From NCBI RefSeq assembly GCF_018613315.1, contig NZ_JAGGQL010000005.1, positions 389,048 through 453,047 of the forward strand: a DNA stretch of 64,000 nucleotides. The letters are read 5' to 3'. Of this stretch, positions 23,072 through 32,922 are shown piece after piece. The stretch's first letter is position 1. Every line of letters begins with the position of its first letter. A program made the translations under genes and the position numbers. Below the pieces are notes generated by a model that was not told where the DNA came from, searched no databases, and saw nothing but the letters and a program-made list of their open reading frames with translations. This stretch comes from Bacillus sp. ISL-37. Lineage in GTDB: Bacteria > Bacillota > Bacilli > Bacillales > Cytobacillaceae.

Positions 23072-23303
23072 AGAAAAGCGTAAGCGCCTTGGTCAGCCCC
23101 GACAAGCGTTGCCCGCCTAAAACGACACATCGTGTGGCTGCGGGTCTGCACGTCCTGTGCCTCAGAGGGCCGACCAGTGAAGTCGTTCTTTGACTTCATT
23201 GGGCGGACCGAAACGTCTCGAGCTGCTCAAAGCTAACGCTTCTCGCAAGATACTCGAAGAAGCACTTTCAGTGATGAAAACTGGCTAAGCGCTGGAGCTA
23301 GAC
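23072..23303 (+). repeat. Dispersed multi-hairpin repeat, copy 3 (in the spoIIGA leader)
   Basis: Longest copy (about 230 bp). It keeps the ends, the CACATCGTGTG hairpin and the TGAAGTC/GACTTCA stem, but has an extra segment of about 60 bp before the right end (from about 23217). The right end has also drifted (TAAGCGCTGGAGCTAGAC). It lies immediately upstream of the spoIIGA ribosome binding site, so it should be transcribed as part of that leader. Confidence 0.88.
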
Positions 23304-23766
23304 ACTAATCAAGTGATAAACTCTATACGCTTATACAGGTACAGAATTCGCATGCGCCTTGTTTGACAGCTGAAAGTGCTGTGTCAGACTCAGATTCAGA
23401 ATCTTCATCCCTCTTGCTTGAAATGATCAAGCATGCCAACGGCTAATTAACGGTTCAATCTGGCAAACCGCCCAAACTACTTTGGATGGTAAAAAACAAC
23501 CTGGCGTCGAGCAAAGTTTAGCAACCACTGTTGAAGCACGTGATCACCGATTTGCTTCTTGCTCTATCATTCCGTTACGGAAAAGTATATCGTCTATGGC
23601 CTATGAAGTGTGTCATAATCTGGCACCAAAACAACAGAGATTTTCACTTTTCCCTTCGGATTTTGTCAATTTTCAGATTATTAACTTTAGGAATAAATGA
23701 TGCTTGAATTTTTAGTAGGTCATATATTCTAATGTATGTTGTTTAGTAGATTTCTAAAAATAACAT
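23304..23766. other. Gene-free stretch between spoIIGA and ftsZ
   Basis: About 460 bp with no convincing reading frame on either strand. A short hairpin (TGACAGC with GCTGTGTCA) lies near 23366-23390. A TTGACA (minus strand, about 23665-23670) could be part of a spoIIG promoter, but I could not find well-formed Spo0A boxes or a matching -10 at the unusual spoIIG spacing. The promoter that drives spoIIGA-sigE most likely lies here. Confidence 0.5.
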
Positions 23767-23798
23767 AAAAAGGGCATAGCCATTTCGGCTATGCCCTT
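23767..23798 (-). terminator. Terminator of ftsZ
   Basis: Perfect 12-bp stem AAGGGCATAGCC (23770-23781) with GGCTATGCCCTT (23787-23798), then U residues on the minus strand, 13 bases after the ftsZ stop. Confidence 0.92.
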
Positions 23799-23810
23799 CT
23801 GAAGTATAAA

Positions 23811-24953
23811 TTAGCGTCTTCTGTTACGATTGCGCAGGAATGTTGGGATATCAAGAGCATCATCGCCCTGTGGAGATTGATTGCTTCTTGGTGCTTCCTG
23901 CTGGATTTCTTCACGTTTAGGCTGTTCGCGCTTGATCGCACCCATACCTGGCTTTTGCTGCCCTCCAAAACCTGGTCTTGTTGGCTTAGGCTGGACGACT
24001 TCCTCATTGAAGCCTGTTGCAATCACCGTAACGATAATTTCATCTTTTAAGCTTTCATTGATGACAGAACCGAAGATCATATTTACATCCTGGTCTGATG
24101 CAGTGGCGACGATGTCAGCAGCTTCTTGTACCTCGTATAAGCTAAGGTTCGTTCCGCCAGTGATATTCATAAGAACACCTTGAGCACCATCAAGTGAAGT
24201 TTCAAGCAACGGTGAGGAAATAGCCTTTTTGGCTGCTTCAGTAGCACGGTTTTCACCCGCAGCGACACCAATTCCCATCAATGCTGAACCCTTATTGGAC
24301 ATAATTGTTTTGACATCGGCAAAGTCAAGGTTGATCAAACCAGGTGTAGCGATCAAGTCTGAAATACCCTGGACACCCTGGCGTAGAACATTATCCGCTT
24401 CACGGAAAGCTTCTAGCATCGGAGTGCTCTTATCAACAATCTCAAGCAAACGGTCGTTAGGAATCACGATCAAAGTATCTACTGCTTCCTTCATCGATGA
24501 GATTCCACCGCCAGCCTGTCCAGCACGCTTGCGTCCCTCAAATGTAAATGGACGTGTAACTACACCCACTGTTAACGCTCCAAGATCCTTGGCGATTTGA
24601 GCGATAACTGGAGCTGCACCAGTACCTGTTCCTCCGCCCATACCGGCAGTAACGAATACCATGTCAGCGCCTTTTAGCACTTCCTCGATTTGTTCTTTGC
24701 TTTCTTCGGCCGCTTTCTTTCCGACCTCAGGATTAGCGCCAGCGCCAAGTCCACGCGTTAGTTTCGCACCGATTTGCATTCTGATTTCAGCTTTTGAAAG
24801 GTTCAATGCTTGTGCGTCTGTGTTGACCGCGATGAATTCCACACCTTGTACGCCGTGTTCGATCATTCGGTTAACCGCATTATTTCCGCCGCCGCCAACA
24901 CCGATAACTTTTATAGTAGCAAGTGAATCTAAATTTGTATCAAATTCCAACAT
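23811..24953 (-). CDS. ftsZ: Cell division GTPase FtsZ
   Basis: FtsZ polymerises into the cytokinetic ring. 380 aa with the tubulin signature [13 protein letters not shown] near 105, a GTPase core to about 315, a glutamine/proline-rich linker and the C-terminal binding peptide [17 protein letters not shown] that contacts FtsA and SepF. It follows ftsA by about 40 bases and has AGGAGG at its ATG. Last gene of the dcw cluster. Confidence 0.98.
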   Translation of the reverse strand: MLEFDTNLDSLATIKVIGVGGGGNNAVNRMIEHGVQGVEFIAVNTDAQALNLSKAEIRMQIGAKLTRGLGAGANPEVGKKAAEESKEQIEEVLKGADMVFVTAGMGGGTGTGAAPVIAQIAKDLGALTVGVVTRPFTFEGRKRAGQAGGGISSMKEAVDTLIVIPNDRLLEIVDKSTPMLEAFREADNVLRQGVQGISDLIATPGLINLDFADVKTIMSNKGSALMGIGVAAGENRATEAAKKAISSPLLETSLDGAQGVLMNITGGTNLSLYEVQEAADIVATASDQDVNMIFGSVINESLKDEIIVTVIATGFNEEVVQPKPTRPGFGGQQKPGMGAIKREQPKREEIQQEAPRSNQSPQGDDALDIPTFLRNRNRRR

Positions 24954-24993
24954 GACAAATCCTCCTAATTCGCCGATTTCCTGTTAGCTCTGA

Positions 24994-26277
24994 TTACTCA
25001 AAAAAGTAGCCAAGAAATTTCTTCATTCTTGAGGTGACTTTTTCTTCAGGCTGTTTCTCAGGCTTCGATTTTGGATGCGGCTGTTTTTGAACTCTCTTTT
25101 CTTTCGGTTCCATTTCACTAAAAGCAGCTTCCATTTTCTTTCCTTTTAATTTTGCGTTTTTATAAGCAAATTGGATTAAGCCGACTGCTGTCGTGTACTG
25201 GGGTTCTCTTACGCCAATATAATCCGGAATGGCGATTCTTACCCTGCTTTGGAAAATATCCTGGGCAAGCTCCAGAACACCCTGCATATTGGCTGTTCCA
25301 CCTGTCAGGACAAAACCACCTGGCAAGTCCCTTATGTTCATGTGTTTCAATTCATCCTGGACAAGGGAGAAGATTTCTTCCATTCTTGCCTCAATGATAT
25401 CGGCTACTTCCAGCTGATTGAACTGCTGCTGCTGGTCGCTGCCGATGATTGAAACCTCGAATACTTCCTCTTCGGATGCATATTCATAAAAAGCATGTCC
25501 ATGCTTCAATTTCAATTGATCCGCTTCTTCAGTTGTCGTGCGCAAACCGATTGATAAGTCCTTGGTGATATGGTCTCCTCCAACCGGAATGACAGATGTA
25601 CCTCTTAAGTGTCCGTTCTCAAACACAGCGACAGTTGATGAACCGCCGCCGATATCAATCATCGCGACACCCATATTCTTTTCATCCTTTGAAAGCGCGA
25701 ATACTCCTGCAGCAAGCGGCTGTAGGCCGATATCCACGATTTCAAGTCCAGCACGCTCAACACAACGAAGAGTATTATGTAAGATGGTCTTTGATCCGGT
25801 AATGATCGTTCCTTCCATTTCAAGCCTAACACCGATCATGCCTCTTGGATCATTGATCTCATCAAGACCGTCAACGATAAATTGCTTTGGAATCACGTCT
25901 ATTATCTCTCGCTCAGGCGGAATCGATACCACCTGTGCAGCATCAATGACTCTCGCTACGTCCTCATTTGTGATCTCACGATTGTCGCTGGAAACTGCAA
26001 CCACACCATGGCATGGCAACAGGGAAACATGATTTCCGGTGACACCTACAATCACCTGGTTAATCTTTAAACCTATCATTCTTTCAGCTTGTTCGATTGC
26101 CCTTTTAATAGAATGAACGGTTTCATCTATATCAACAATGGAGCCCTTTCTTAACCCTTCGGACTTTACATTGCCAACACCAATTATATTTAAAGTGTCG
26201 TTGACCATTTCCCCAATGATTACCTTCACACTGGATGTACCGATGTCAAGACTGACATATATATCATTGCTGTTCAT
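24994..26277 (-). CDS. ftsA: Cell division protein FtsA
   Basis: Actin-like protein that tethers FtsZ to the membrane. 427 aa with the ATPase phosphate motifs (SLDIGTSSVKVIIGE at the N-terminus, VAMIDIGGGSSTVAVFENG near 205, GFVLTGGTANMQGV near 335), the 1C subdomain and a C-terminal amphipathic helix (SRMKKFLGYFFE) that inserts into the membrane. AAGGAGGTG upstream of ATG. The 137-bp gap to sbp may hold the ftsAZ promoters. Confidence 0.97.
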   Translation of the reverse strand: MNSNDIYVSLDIGTSSVKVIIGEMVNDTLNIIGVGNVKSEGLRKGSIVDIDETVHSIKRAIEQAERMIGLKINQVIVGVTGNHVSLLPCHGVVAVSSDNREITNEDVARVIDAAQVVSIPPEREIIDVIPKQFIVDGLDEINDPRGMIGVRLEMEGTIITGSKTILHNTLRCVERAGLEIVDIGLQPLAAGVFALSKDEKNMGVAMIDIGGGSSTVAVFENGHLRGTSVIPVGGDHITKDLSIGLRTTTEEADQLKLKHGHAFYEYASEEEVFEVSIIGSDQQQQFNQLEVADIIEARMEEIFSLVQDELKHMNIRDLPGGFVLTGGTANMQGVLELAQDIFQSRVRIAIPDYIGVREPQYTTAVGLIQFAYKNAKLKGKKMEAAFSEMEPKEKRVQKQPHPKSKPEKQPEEKVTSRMKKFLGYFFE

Positions 26278-26414
26278 TCTGTGGCACCTCCTTCAACAAT
26301 TCCTAGTGTTTGAACAACAATTTCTTGCCACTATCTAATTGCGTTTCATTTTTTAATTACATTACTTTATTCGTCACAATTAAATATTTCCCTTTTAAAA
26401 TATCATTTTTTTTT

Positions 26415-26765
26415 CTACTTTTCACTTGTCGTTGACCATTTCGTCAATATTATTCTCCGGATGACGGCTATATTCTGGAACAGCCTTACCCCAAAGGCAA
26501 AAACTGCTGCTAAATACAAGTCTACACCAAGATGGACACCTAGAAAAGCTAAACTTGCTGCTAATACTATATTAAAAAAGAATCCTGATACAAAAACTTT
26601 TTCATCATATATATTTTGCAGCTGGGCGCGGATCCCTCCGAACAAAGTATCGAGGGCTGCAAGGATCGCGATTGATAAATAGTTGGAGTATTCTTCAGGA
26701 ATTGTGATATCGGTCAATAGCCCAATGATTACACCGATGACCAACCCCATAATTGGAAGCCACAT
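26415..26765 (-). CDS. sbp: Small basic membrane protein Sbp (DUF1290)
   Basis: 116-residue membrane protein with three hydrophobic segments (about 3-20, 30-50, 65-100) and a basic C-terminus. The family sits ahead of ftsA in Bacillaceae; its role is unknown. Starts with ATG overlapping the ylxX stop (TAATG). Confidence 0.9.
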   Translation of the reverse strand: MWLPIMGLVIGVIIGLLTDITIPEEYSNYLSIAILAALDTLFGGIRAQLQNIYDEKVFVSGFFFNIVLAASLAFLGVHLGVDLYLAAVFAFGVRLFQNIAVIRRIILTKWSTTSEK

Positions 26766-27544
26766 TATCCGTTGCCTCCCCCTTTGTCTGTTTTAACGGG
26801 TTCCATGTACCTGATCCTGATTGTATCTTGATATGCAGGTACAACCAACATGCTCTCAGGCCTGTTTACGATCACTTCCAGATTATCGATGAAAAAATCC
26901 TCGGCTACCGTGGAAACCTTCATACGATTGTATAACTTTTCGGCTGAATCTCCATTTTCCGTAATTACCCGAACTTCAATAGGAAAACGATTTAAAGAAT
27001 GTCCATTGATTTTTGTCACCCTGTTTATATCCCGGATGACGGTAGTATTTATGACCCTCTCGCCATCAACGGAAACATGCTTCGCGCCATACAGGTTCAA
27101 TTCATTCAAAAGCCTTTTAAGCATATCTGGAGAAACCGAAGGCGGATTGTCACCTTCGACAATCAAGTTGAAAGCAGGTTTAATCAAGAGAGTGATCCCC
27201 GGTCCGGTGACCTCGGTCAGTCCAGCCTCATCCTTCAATTCTGCGAGGGTTTCCCGCAGTACCTCTTCCTTGCTTTGCTGCCGCTCAGTTTCATACTTAG
27301 CTATTTTTTCCTCATTAGACCTGATTTCAAGAAGCAGCTTGGACTGTAATTCCTTCTCCTTCATTAAATCCTCACGAAGCTGCCAAGTGTCACGTGTATC
27401 CCTGACTTCTGGTTCCCTGACGGTTTGAAACTGAATGGCGACCATTAATCCAATAATTGCAGCTATAATACTGAAGCTGAGATTCTTAGGTCGGCCCAAT
27501 GCATTCACCTTGCTTTCTATTAGGCCATTTCTCGTGGTTTTCAT
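26765..27544 (-). CDS. ylxX: DUF881 protein YlxX
   Basis: 259 aa with one N-terminal membrane segment (about 23-42), a coiled-coil stretch (60-110) and the DUF881 domain (GPGITLLIKPAF, LNELNLYGAKHVSVDGERVI). It is a paralogue of the neighbouring ylxW. The ATG at 27544 has only a poor ribosome site; a TTG 15 codons in has AAGGTG six bases upstream and is an alternative start. Part of the divIB-ylxW-ylxX-sbp-ftsA run; likely extracytoplasmic, function unknown. Confidence 0.88.
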   Translation of the reverse strand: MKTTRNGLIESKVNALGRPKNLSFSIIAAIIGLMVAIQFQTVREPEVRDTRDTWQLREDLMKEKELQSKLLLEIRSNEEKIAKYETERQQSKEEVLRETLAELKDEAGLTEVTGPGITLLIKPAFNLIVEGDNPPSVSPDMLKRLLNELNLYGAKHVSVDGERVINTTVIRDINRVTKINGHSLNRFPIEVRVITENGDSAEKLYNRMKVSTVAEDFFIDNLEVIVNRPESMLVVPAYQDTIRIRYMEPVKTDKGGGNG

Positions 27545-27621
27545 TCAATCCCATTCTAAACAGCCTGTTAACCTATTTCTTGTACGGCACTCGTATTTTG
27601 GAAAGAAAGCGACGGTCGTCA

Positions 27622-28314
27622 TCATTTCCCCAAAATCGGATCCATTTTAATATTTTCCTTTTCCTCTAACGAAAAAACAACTTGGTCATTCACAAGCTGA
27701 TCTTTTACCCCACCGGTAATATTGAGAGCGGAGGAAAGAACATCGGGGTCACCAATAGCAGTGATTTCAAATGGGGCAGGATGCTGGTAGCCATCAACAG
27801 TAATGACAGGGCCTGTACACAATATATATGATTTGTGAGAAATCCGCTGCCCGTTCACAGAAATAGCTGCTGCTCCTGAAATGTACAGTTCATTGATCAC
27901 CTTGAATACATGATGCTCGTGGACAAGATAATTATTGATATTCTCCTCATCAGGATCGTATTCTCCATCAGCCAGAGTTACCTTTACTCCCTTACCACTG
28001 ACCTCTACCTTGCCAAGGAACATTCGGTATTTCTCAGCGTCCTCAGCCATATTAAAGAAAACCTGCGCTTCTTTGGAAAGGCTGGCCTCAATTTCCCTTA
28101 CCTTTTCCTGCTTGGCATTCAACTCTTTCTGAAGCCCACGGTTTTTTTCTTCCTGTTCTATCAAGTCGTTTCTCAGACTTAAATGCTTCTCCCATTGCCT
28201 GTCCGTCAAGCCCTGGCCTTTCTCACCCTCGTCCTGTGTGACACGGAATGAAAAAGCGACCATAAAGCCAAGTACCAGGAAAACGATTGAAAGAATTACA
28301 CGATTACTGTTCAC
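27622..28314 (-). CDS. ylxW: DUF881 protein YlxW
   Basis: Second DUF881 protein (230 aa from the GTG at 28314) with an N-terminal membrane segment, coiled coil (about 35-85) and a C-terminal DUF881 domain (VEVSGKGVKVTLADGEYDPD, VINELYISGAAAISVNGQRI). The frame runs upstream into divIB; the GTG start gives the family length and overlaps divIB by 11 bases, but its ribosome site is weak and an ATG at 28356 is possible. Function unknown. Confidence 0.85.
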   Translation of the reverse strand: MNSNRVILSIVFLVLGFMVAFSFRVTQDEGEKGQGLTDRQWEKHLSLRNDLIEQEEKNRGLQKELNAKQEKVREIEASLSKEAQVFFNMAEDAEKYRMFLGKVEVSGKGVKVTLADGEYDPDEENINNYLVHEHHVFKVINELYISGAAAISVNGQRISHKSYILCTGPVITVDGYQHPAPFEITAIGDPDVLSSALNITGGVKDQLVNDQVVFSLEEKENIKMDPILGK

Positions 28315-29095
28315 TTTCTTTTTCAATTTCAACTTCCTCAGCTTCCTCTGCTTCATATGCTTTAAAATAAGAGCCAACCTCAAGATCGATGACACCCTTT
28401 TTAGAAGGGTCAAGCTGGCTGACAATTGAAGGATAATGTGCCATTTTTTCAGAAAAAGTCCTGAGAGTAGCATTTACCTCGAAACCGTCATTCATATACA
28501 GCTTAACAAGATATTTATCCGTCTTTACTGGCTGTGAGTGAATTTCAGAGATTGAATTGATGACAACTTCAGGCAGTTCCTCCAGTGAAGCGATCATTTC
28601 ATCCAGGACCTTCCCTTCTTTAAAGCCTATTAAGATTGGCGCGTTGACAGGAATTTCATCAATCTGTTTTTCTCCAAGAATATTTCCATTTTCAAGGACC
28701 GGGTAGAAATTCTTTCCCTTTGAAATGTAGGCAAGCCTGCTATATTCTTCAAGCTCAATGGCGACCTTATTTGGAAACTTTACGTTCACAGTAGCTTGTT
28801 TGATTTCCTGGATTTTCTCCAGTTTTTCTTCAACTTCGCCTTTGCCGATTTTCCACACATTTGACTCGAAGCTGAGCCCGCTTTTTTCCACGATGTGCTC
28901 GTAGGAATAGGACTCATTTCCTGAAACAGTAATCTCTTTCACCTTGCTTAGCGGTGACTGAAAATAGATAACACCGGCTATTAATATAAAAAACAAAGCC
29001 AGAAGCATGATAAGCCTTCGATTAGCTTTCTTGCGTCTTTGATGTTTTAACTTTGGAATCCGATCTTCAATTGAGACGATTTTCCTCTTGTCCAT
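28304..29095 (-). CDS. divIB: Cell division protein DivIB (FtsQ)
   Basis: Bitopic septal protein that forms a complex with FtsL and DivIC and regulates septal synthesis. 263 aa: basic cytoplasmic head, one membrane segment (about 28-45), POTRA domain (VKEITVSGNESYSYEHIVEKS) and beta domain, then an acidic tail of repeated Glu. Start ATG at 29095 with GAGGGG seven bases upstream; the frame also allows a TTG two codons earlier. Confidence 0.95.
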   Translation of the reverse strand: MDKRKIVSIEDRIPKLKHQRRKKANRRLIMLLALFFILIAGVIYFQSPLSKVKEITVSGNESYSYEHIVEKSGLSFESNVWKIGKGEVEEKLEKIQEIKQATVNVKFPNKVAIELEEYSRLAYISKGKNFYPVLENGNILGEKQIDEIPVNAPILIGFKEGKVLDEMIASLEELPEVVINSISEIHSQPVKTDKYLVKLYMNDGFEVNATLRTFSEKMAHYPSIVSQLDPSKKGVIDLEVGSYFKAYEAEEAEEVEIEKESEQ

Positions 29096-29260
29096 TTTCA
29101 ATCCCCTCTTTATCGGCTGAACCCTTTTCCAATAAGAATAACATCTTTTTTTTTAATCTTGCAGGTTAAAGCCATCGTTATAATAAATTTAGAATCAGAA
29201 GCTTTCCCTGGAATTGAAAACAATAAGTATGTACAACTGCACATATTAAGAGAAGAACCA

Positions 29261-29285
29261 ACGGCATGAGAATCTATCATGCCGT
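29261..29285 (-). terminator. Terminator after murB
   Basis: Perfect 9-bp stem ACGGCATGA / TCATGCCGT with a 7-base loop, 74 bases beyond the murB stop, followed on the minus strand by a U-rich tract. The surrounding 257-bp gap may also hold a divIB promoter; none is clear. Confidence 0.75.
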
Positions 29286-29358
29286 TTCTTATCCGGACAG
29301 CATCCTAATCTAATGAATTATTATATCACAGAATTTGACAGCTTGAACCATTTTCCTG

Positions 29359-30267
29359 CTATTTCCGACCTATAATTTCTACCTCTGTCTCCATTTTTAC
29401 ACCATGTAAATCAAGGACTGTATCCTTTACATGCTGAATCAGACCAAGTACATCCTCAGCCTTTGCATTTCCTTTGTTCACAATGAAATTCGCGTGAAGC
29501 TCCGAAATTTGTGCCCCGCCGATTTGATGGCCTTTCAAACCTGATTTTTCGATTAAATTCCCAGCATAATTGGGAAGGGGATTCCTAAAGACACTGCCGC
29601 AGCTTGGAAAGTTATATGGCTGGGTTTCTTTGCGATAATCCTTGTTTTTTTGAAGCTCCGCTACAATTTCATCCTTATTGCCTTCTTGAAGTTGGAAAAT
29701 GGCTCCTACGACTACACCTGGCCGCTCTTTCTGGAGGACAGATGTCCGATAAGAGAATTTCATTTCTTTGTTAGTGAGCCATTCAAGAGAGCCATCTTCA
29801 AAAAGCACATAGGCTTTCTCCAGAATTTGTGAGATATCAGAACCATGGGCCCCTGCGTTCATATAAACCGCACCGCCAATCGACCCAGGAATTCCGCCAG
29901 CGAATTCAAGCCCTGAAAGTCCTTTTCGGCTAATGGTGATCGCAAAGTTGACCAGCGAAAGACCTCCACCAGCTGTCACTCTAGTGCCATCGATCTCCAA
30001 ATCATCAAGCCCGGAACCGAGTTTAATCACAACACCTTCAATGCCTTTATCTGAAACGAGGAGATTCGACCCTCTGCCGATCACGGTCCATTCAACATCA
30101 GAATCCTTAATGACTTCAACAGCTTTTCTTAAATTTTCTATTGATGAAGGTTCAATAAGTATGTCAGCAGGTCCGCCAATTTTCATTGATGTATGGTTTG
30201 CCAGCGGTTCATTTTCCTTTACAGAACCGATGTTCAATTCCCTAAGTTTGTTAGCTAGATCCTTCAT
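29359..30267 (-). CDS. murB: UDP-N-acetylenolpyruvoylglucosamine reductase
   Basis: FAD enzyme that reduces the enolpyruvyl ether to UDP-MurNAc. 302 aa with [19 protein letters not shown] (FAD site), [20 protein letters not shown], the [19 protein letters not shown] loop and the catalytic Ser in [17 protein letters not shown]. Type IIb features. Follows murG by 61 bases with GAAAGGAAGG at its start. Confidence 0.96.
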   Translation of the reverse strand: MKDLANKLRELNIGSVKENEPLANHTSMKIGGPADILIEPSSIENLRKAVEVIKDSDVEWTVIGRGSNLLVSDKGIEGVVIKLGSGLDDLEIDGTRVTAGGGLSLVNFAITISRKGLSGLEFAGGIPGSIGGAVYMNAGAHGSDISQILEKAYVLFEDGSLEWLTNKEMKFSYRTSVLQKERPGVVVGAIFQLQEGNKDEIVAELQKNKDYRKETQPYNFPSCGSVFRNPLPNYAGNLIEKSGLKGHQIGGAQISELHANFIVNKGNAKAEDVLGLIQHVKDTVLDLHGVKMETEVEIIGRK

Positions 30268-30328
30268 AATTACCTTCCTTTCACGATACAGCTATTTTGA
30301 CCATTTTATGCAGCTGCATGCCTATAGG

Positions 30329-31423
30329 CTACTTTTTCGCCAGTTCCTCCATGAGACGGTACAGTCTCTGGGCTGAGTCAGGTATGCCTAGTTTTTTTGC
30401 CGCCTTTTTCATATCGGCCAGCTTCTCTTCATTGCTCAGTATGTGGTCAATACTTTCGACCAACTTAGGCCCTGTAAGATCTTTTTCAAGCAGCAGCCTT
30501 GCTGCTCCGTTTTCGCTTAATGCCCGTGCGTTTTTTTCTTGATGATTGTCGGTTACATATGGGCTCGGAATCAGTATGCTGGGAATCCCCAATGAAGTAA
30601 GTTCAGCAAGGGTAGTCGCTCCTGCCCTTGCTACAGTTAAATCAACACCGGATAGCACCTCGGGCATATTGTGAATAAATGGTTTGATGATGACATTTTC
30701 GGGATTACCGACAAGTTCAACTTCCTTCTGGACATCTTCAAAATGAACATCGCCCGTAACATATAGAACTTGATATGGTTTACCGCTTAATTCCGTGAGG
30801 CTTTTTACGACTGCTTCATTGATGGGCCTGGCACCCCTGCTTCCACCAAAAATGAGCACAGTAGGAATTTTAAGTTTTAAACCGGCAGACAATCTGCCTT
30901 TGATTCCATCTTGCCCAAGTACCTCAGATGCTCTAGGGTTACCAGTCAACACAACCTTTTGATCAGGGAAGAATTCCCTGGCTTCTTCAAAGCAAATCGC
31001 GATTTTATCAACATAACGGCTCAGGAATTTATTCGTCAAACCTGGAACGCTGTTTTGTTCATGGACAATTGTAGGTATGCCCATTTTCGCAGCCGCATAG
31101 ACCACAGGACCGCAAACATAGCCCCCAGTGCCAATGACCACATCTGGCTTGAATTCCTTGAGCATTTTTTTACTATCCCTGACACCTTTTAGGAAACGCA
31201 GGATTGTTTTTACGTTTTCAAATGAAATCTTTCGTTTGAACCCTGTGATATGTATGGACTTAAACGGGATGTTCTCCCTTGGCACGAGCTTGCTTTCGAG
31301 CCCTTTTTTCGTCCCTATGTAGAGAAACTCGACATTCTCATCCTTTTTTTGAATTTCCCTTATTAGTGCGAGCGCAGGGTAAATATGTCCACCTGTACCG
31401 CCGCCGCTAACTGCAATCTTCAT
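30329..31423 (-). CDS. murG: Lipid II synthase MurG
   Basis: Glycosyltransferase (GT28) that adds GlcNAc to lipid I at the cytoplasmic face. 364 aa in two Rossmann domains: [14 protein letters not shown] at the N-terminus and donor-site residues in [35 protein letters not shown] and [12 protein letters not shown]. The ATG at 31423 has GAGGTG six bases upstream and was preferred to a GTG three codons earlier. Confidence 0.97.
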   Translation of the reverse strand: MKIAVSGGGTGGHIYPALALIREIQKKDENVEFLYIGTKKGLESKLVPRENIPFKSIHITGFKRKISFENVKTILRFLKGVRDSKKMLKEFKPDVVIGTGGYVCGPVVYAAAKMGIPTIVHEQNSVPGLTNKFLSRYVDKIAICFEEAREFFPDQKVVLTGNPRASEVLGQDGIKGRLSAGLKLKIPTVLIFGGSRGARPINEAVVKSLTELSGKPYQVLYVTGDVHFEDVQKEVELVGNPENVIIKPFIHNMPEVLSGVDLTVARAGATTLAELTSLGIPSILIPSPYVTDNHQEKNARALSENGAARLLLEKDLTGPKLVESIDHILSNEEKLADMKKAAKKLGIPDSAQRLYRLMEELAKK

Positions 31424-31686
31424 TTTCCACACCTCAACAACTTATCTCTTTTTTAATCGCGTCCATCACGCATGCATTTACACACCAGGTTTTTCCGGAT
31501 TGCGTGATGTGAATAAGAATTGTGAAAAGGAGCCTATAAAAAAGGCACTCCCCGGTTTTACCCTATTCTACTATATTCTAAACTTAAGAACAGTTTTTAA
31601 AGATATTGTTATTTAAATGTAATATAGCATGAACAGAAGTATATTCCTATTCATATTCACATACACAGGAATGTTTTACAACGAAT

Positions 31687-31711
31687 AAGAGACCCTGCAG
31701 AAGGGTCTCTT
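31687..31711 (-). terminator. Terminator of spoVE
   Basis: Perfect 10-bp stem AAGAGACCCT / AGGGTCTCTT with a 5-base loop, just after the spoVE stop. The 289-bp gap to murG shows no other gene; it could carry a murG promoter. Confidence 0.85.
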
Positions 31712-31720
31712 ATTTCATTA

Positions 31721-32821
31721 TTAGTATCTCGAATGTCTGCTGATATTCAGCAGCACTCCGACGGCCATCAGCATCAGTGTCAGGGATGAGCCTCCGTAGC
31801 TCAGGAATGGGAGCGTTATACCAGTAACAGGCATAAGGCCGGTGACAACACCGATATTGATCATGACCTGGATGGCAATCATTGCAATGATCCCGGTGGC
31901 CAGGAATGTTCCGAATAAATCAGGAGCCCCAAGCGCAATCCTTACTCCCCTCCAAAGCAGTAAGGAAAATAAAAGAAGAATCAATGAACCGCCAATGAAT
32001 CCAAGCTCCTCAGCGAGAATTGCGAATATAAAGTCTGTTTGGGGTTCAGGCAGATAAAAGAACTTTTGCCTGCTTTGTCCCAGGCCAAGACCGAACAATC
32101 CCCCAGGACCGATTGCGTATAGCGATTGGATCATTTGAAACCCGCTTCCGAGAGGATCCTGCCATGGGTCTAGAAACGATGTAATCCGTTTCATCCTGTA
32201 TGGCGCAGAAATAATTAGTCCGACAAAACCGGCGACTCCCAGCAAACCGAGTCCGACAAAATGGCTAATCCTGGCACCAGCAATAAAGATGATGACAACA
32301 GAAGTACCGACCATGACTGTTCCTGTTCCTAAATCAGGCTGAAGCATAATGAGGCCAAATGCCAAAAACACAAGCCCTAAAGAAGGGAAAAGTCCCTTTT
32401 TAAAAGAAGTGATTGCTTTCTGGTTCTCTGACAAAAATTTCGCGAGGAAAGCAATCATCGCAATCTTCATGAACTCTGACGGCTGAACCGAAAAGGCACC
32501 TACTCCAATCCAGCTCCTTGATCCATTCCGCACATTCCCGACTCCAGGAATCAAAACAAGGATCAACAGGACAAAACAAATAATCAAAATGACCTTTGCC
32601 CATGTTCTCCATGTCCAATAGTCAATATTCATGATGAAAAACATCGCGATGATCCCGACACCTGCAAACAGCATTTGCCTTTTCGCAAAGAAAAAAGAAT
32701 CATTGAACTTATAGTCGGCCCAGACAGCACTTGCGCTATAGACCATGATCAAGCCCACTGCCAAAAGCGTAAATGTAACAATCATTAGAAAAATGTCTGG
32801 AGTAGATTTTTTCGTTGGCAA
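31721..32821 (-). CDS. spoVE: SEDS peptidoglycan polymerase SpoVE (FtsW/RodA family)
   Basis: Integral membrane glycosyltransferase that polymerises lipid II; SpoVE acts in spore cortex synthesis with SpoVD. 366 aa, about ten membrane segments, with the SEDS signatures GNVRNGSRSWIGVGAFSVQP, FIFAILAEELGFIGG and LPFLSYGGSSL. TTG start with GAGGTG seven bases upstream. Assigned SpoVE rather than FtsW by its place between murD and murG, as in B. subtilis. Confidence 0.93.
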   Translation of the reverse strand: MPTKKSTPDIFLMIVTFTLLAVGLIMVYSASAVWADYKFNDSFFFAKRQMLFAGVGIIAMFFIMNIDYWTWRTWAKVILIICFVLLILVLIPGVGNVRNGSRSWIGVGAFSVQPSEFMKIAMIAFLAKFLSENQKAITSFKKGLFPSLGLVFLAFGLIMLQPDLGTGTVMVGTSVVIIFIAGARISHFVGLGLLGVAGFVGLIISAPYRMKRITSFLDPWQDPLGSGFQMIQSLYAIGPGGLFGLGLGQSRQKFFYLPEPQTDFIFAILAEELGFIGGSLILLLFSLLLWRGVRIALGAPDLFGTFLATGIIAMIAIQVMINIGVVTGLMPVTGITLPFLSYGGSSLTLMLMAVGVLLNISRHSRY

Positions 32822-32922
32822 AGCAATACACCTCGGCTGTATGATTTAGGGCTCATATGCCGCTTCCCATCCAGCCTGCAATTAGGCCAAGCAACCTGAG
32901 TCATGTTGTTCAAGACAAGCCC

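Noticed and set aside
23482..23700. 72-codon plus-strand frame between spoIIGA and ftsZ
   Set aside because: No recognisable family, no ribosome site, and composition like the surrounding non-coding DNA.
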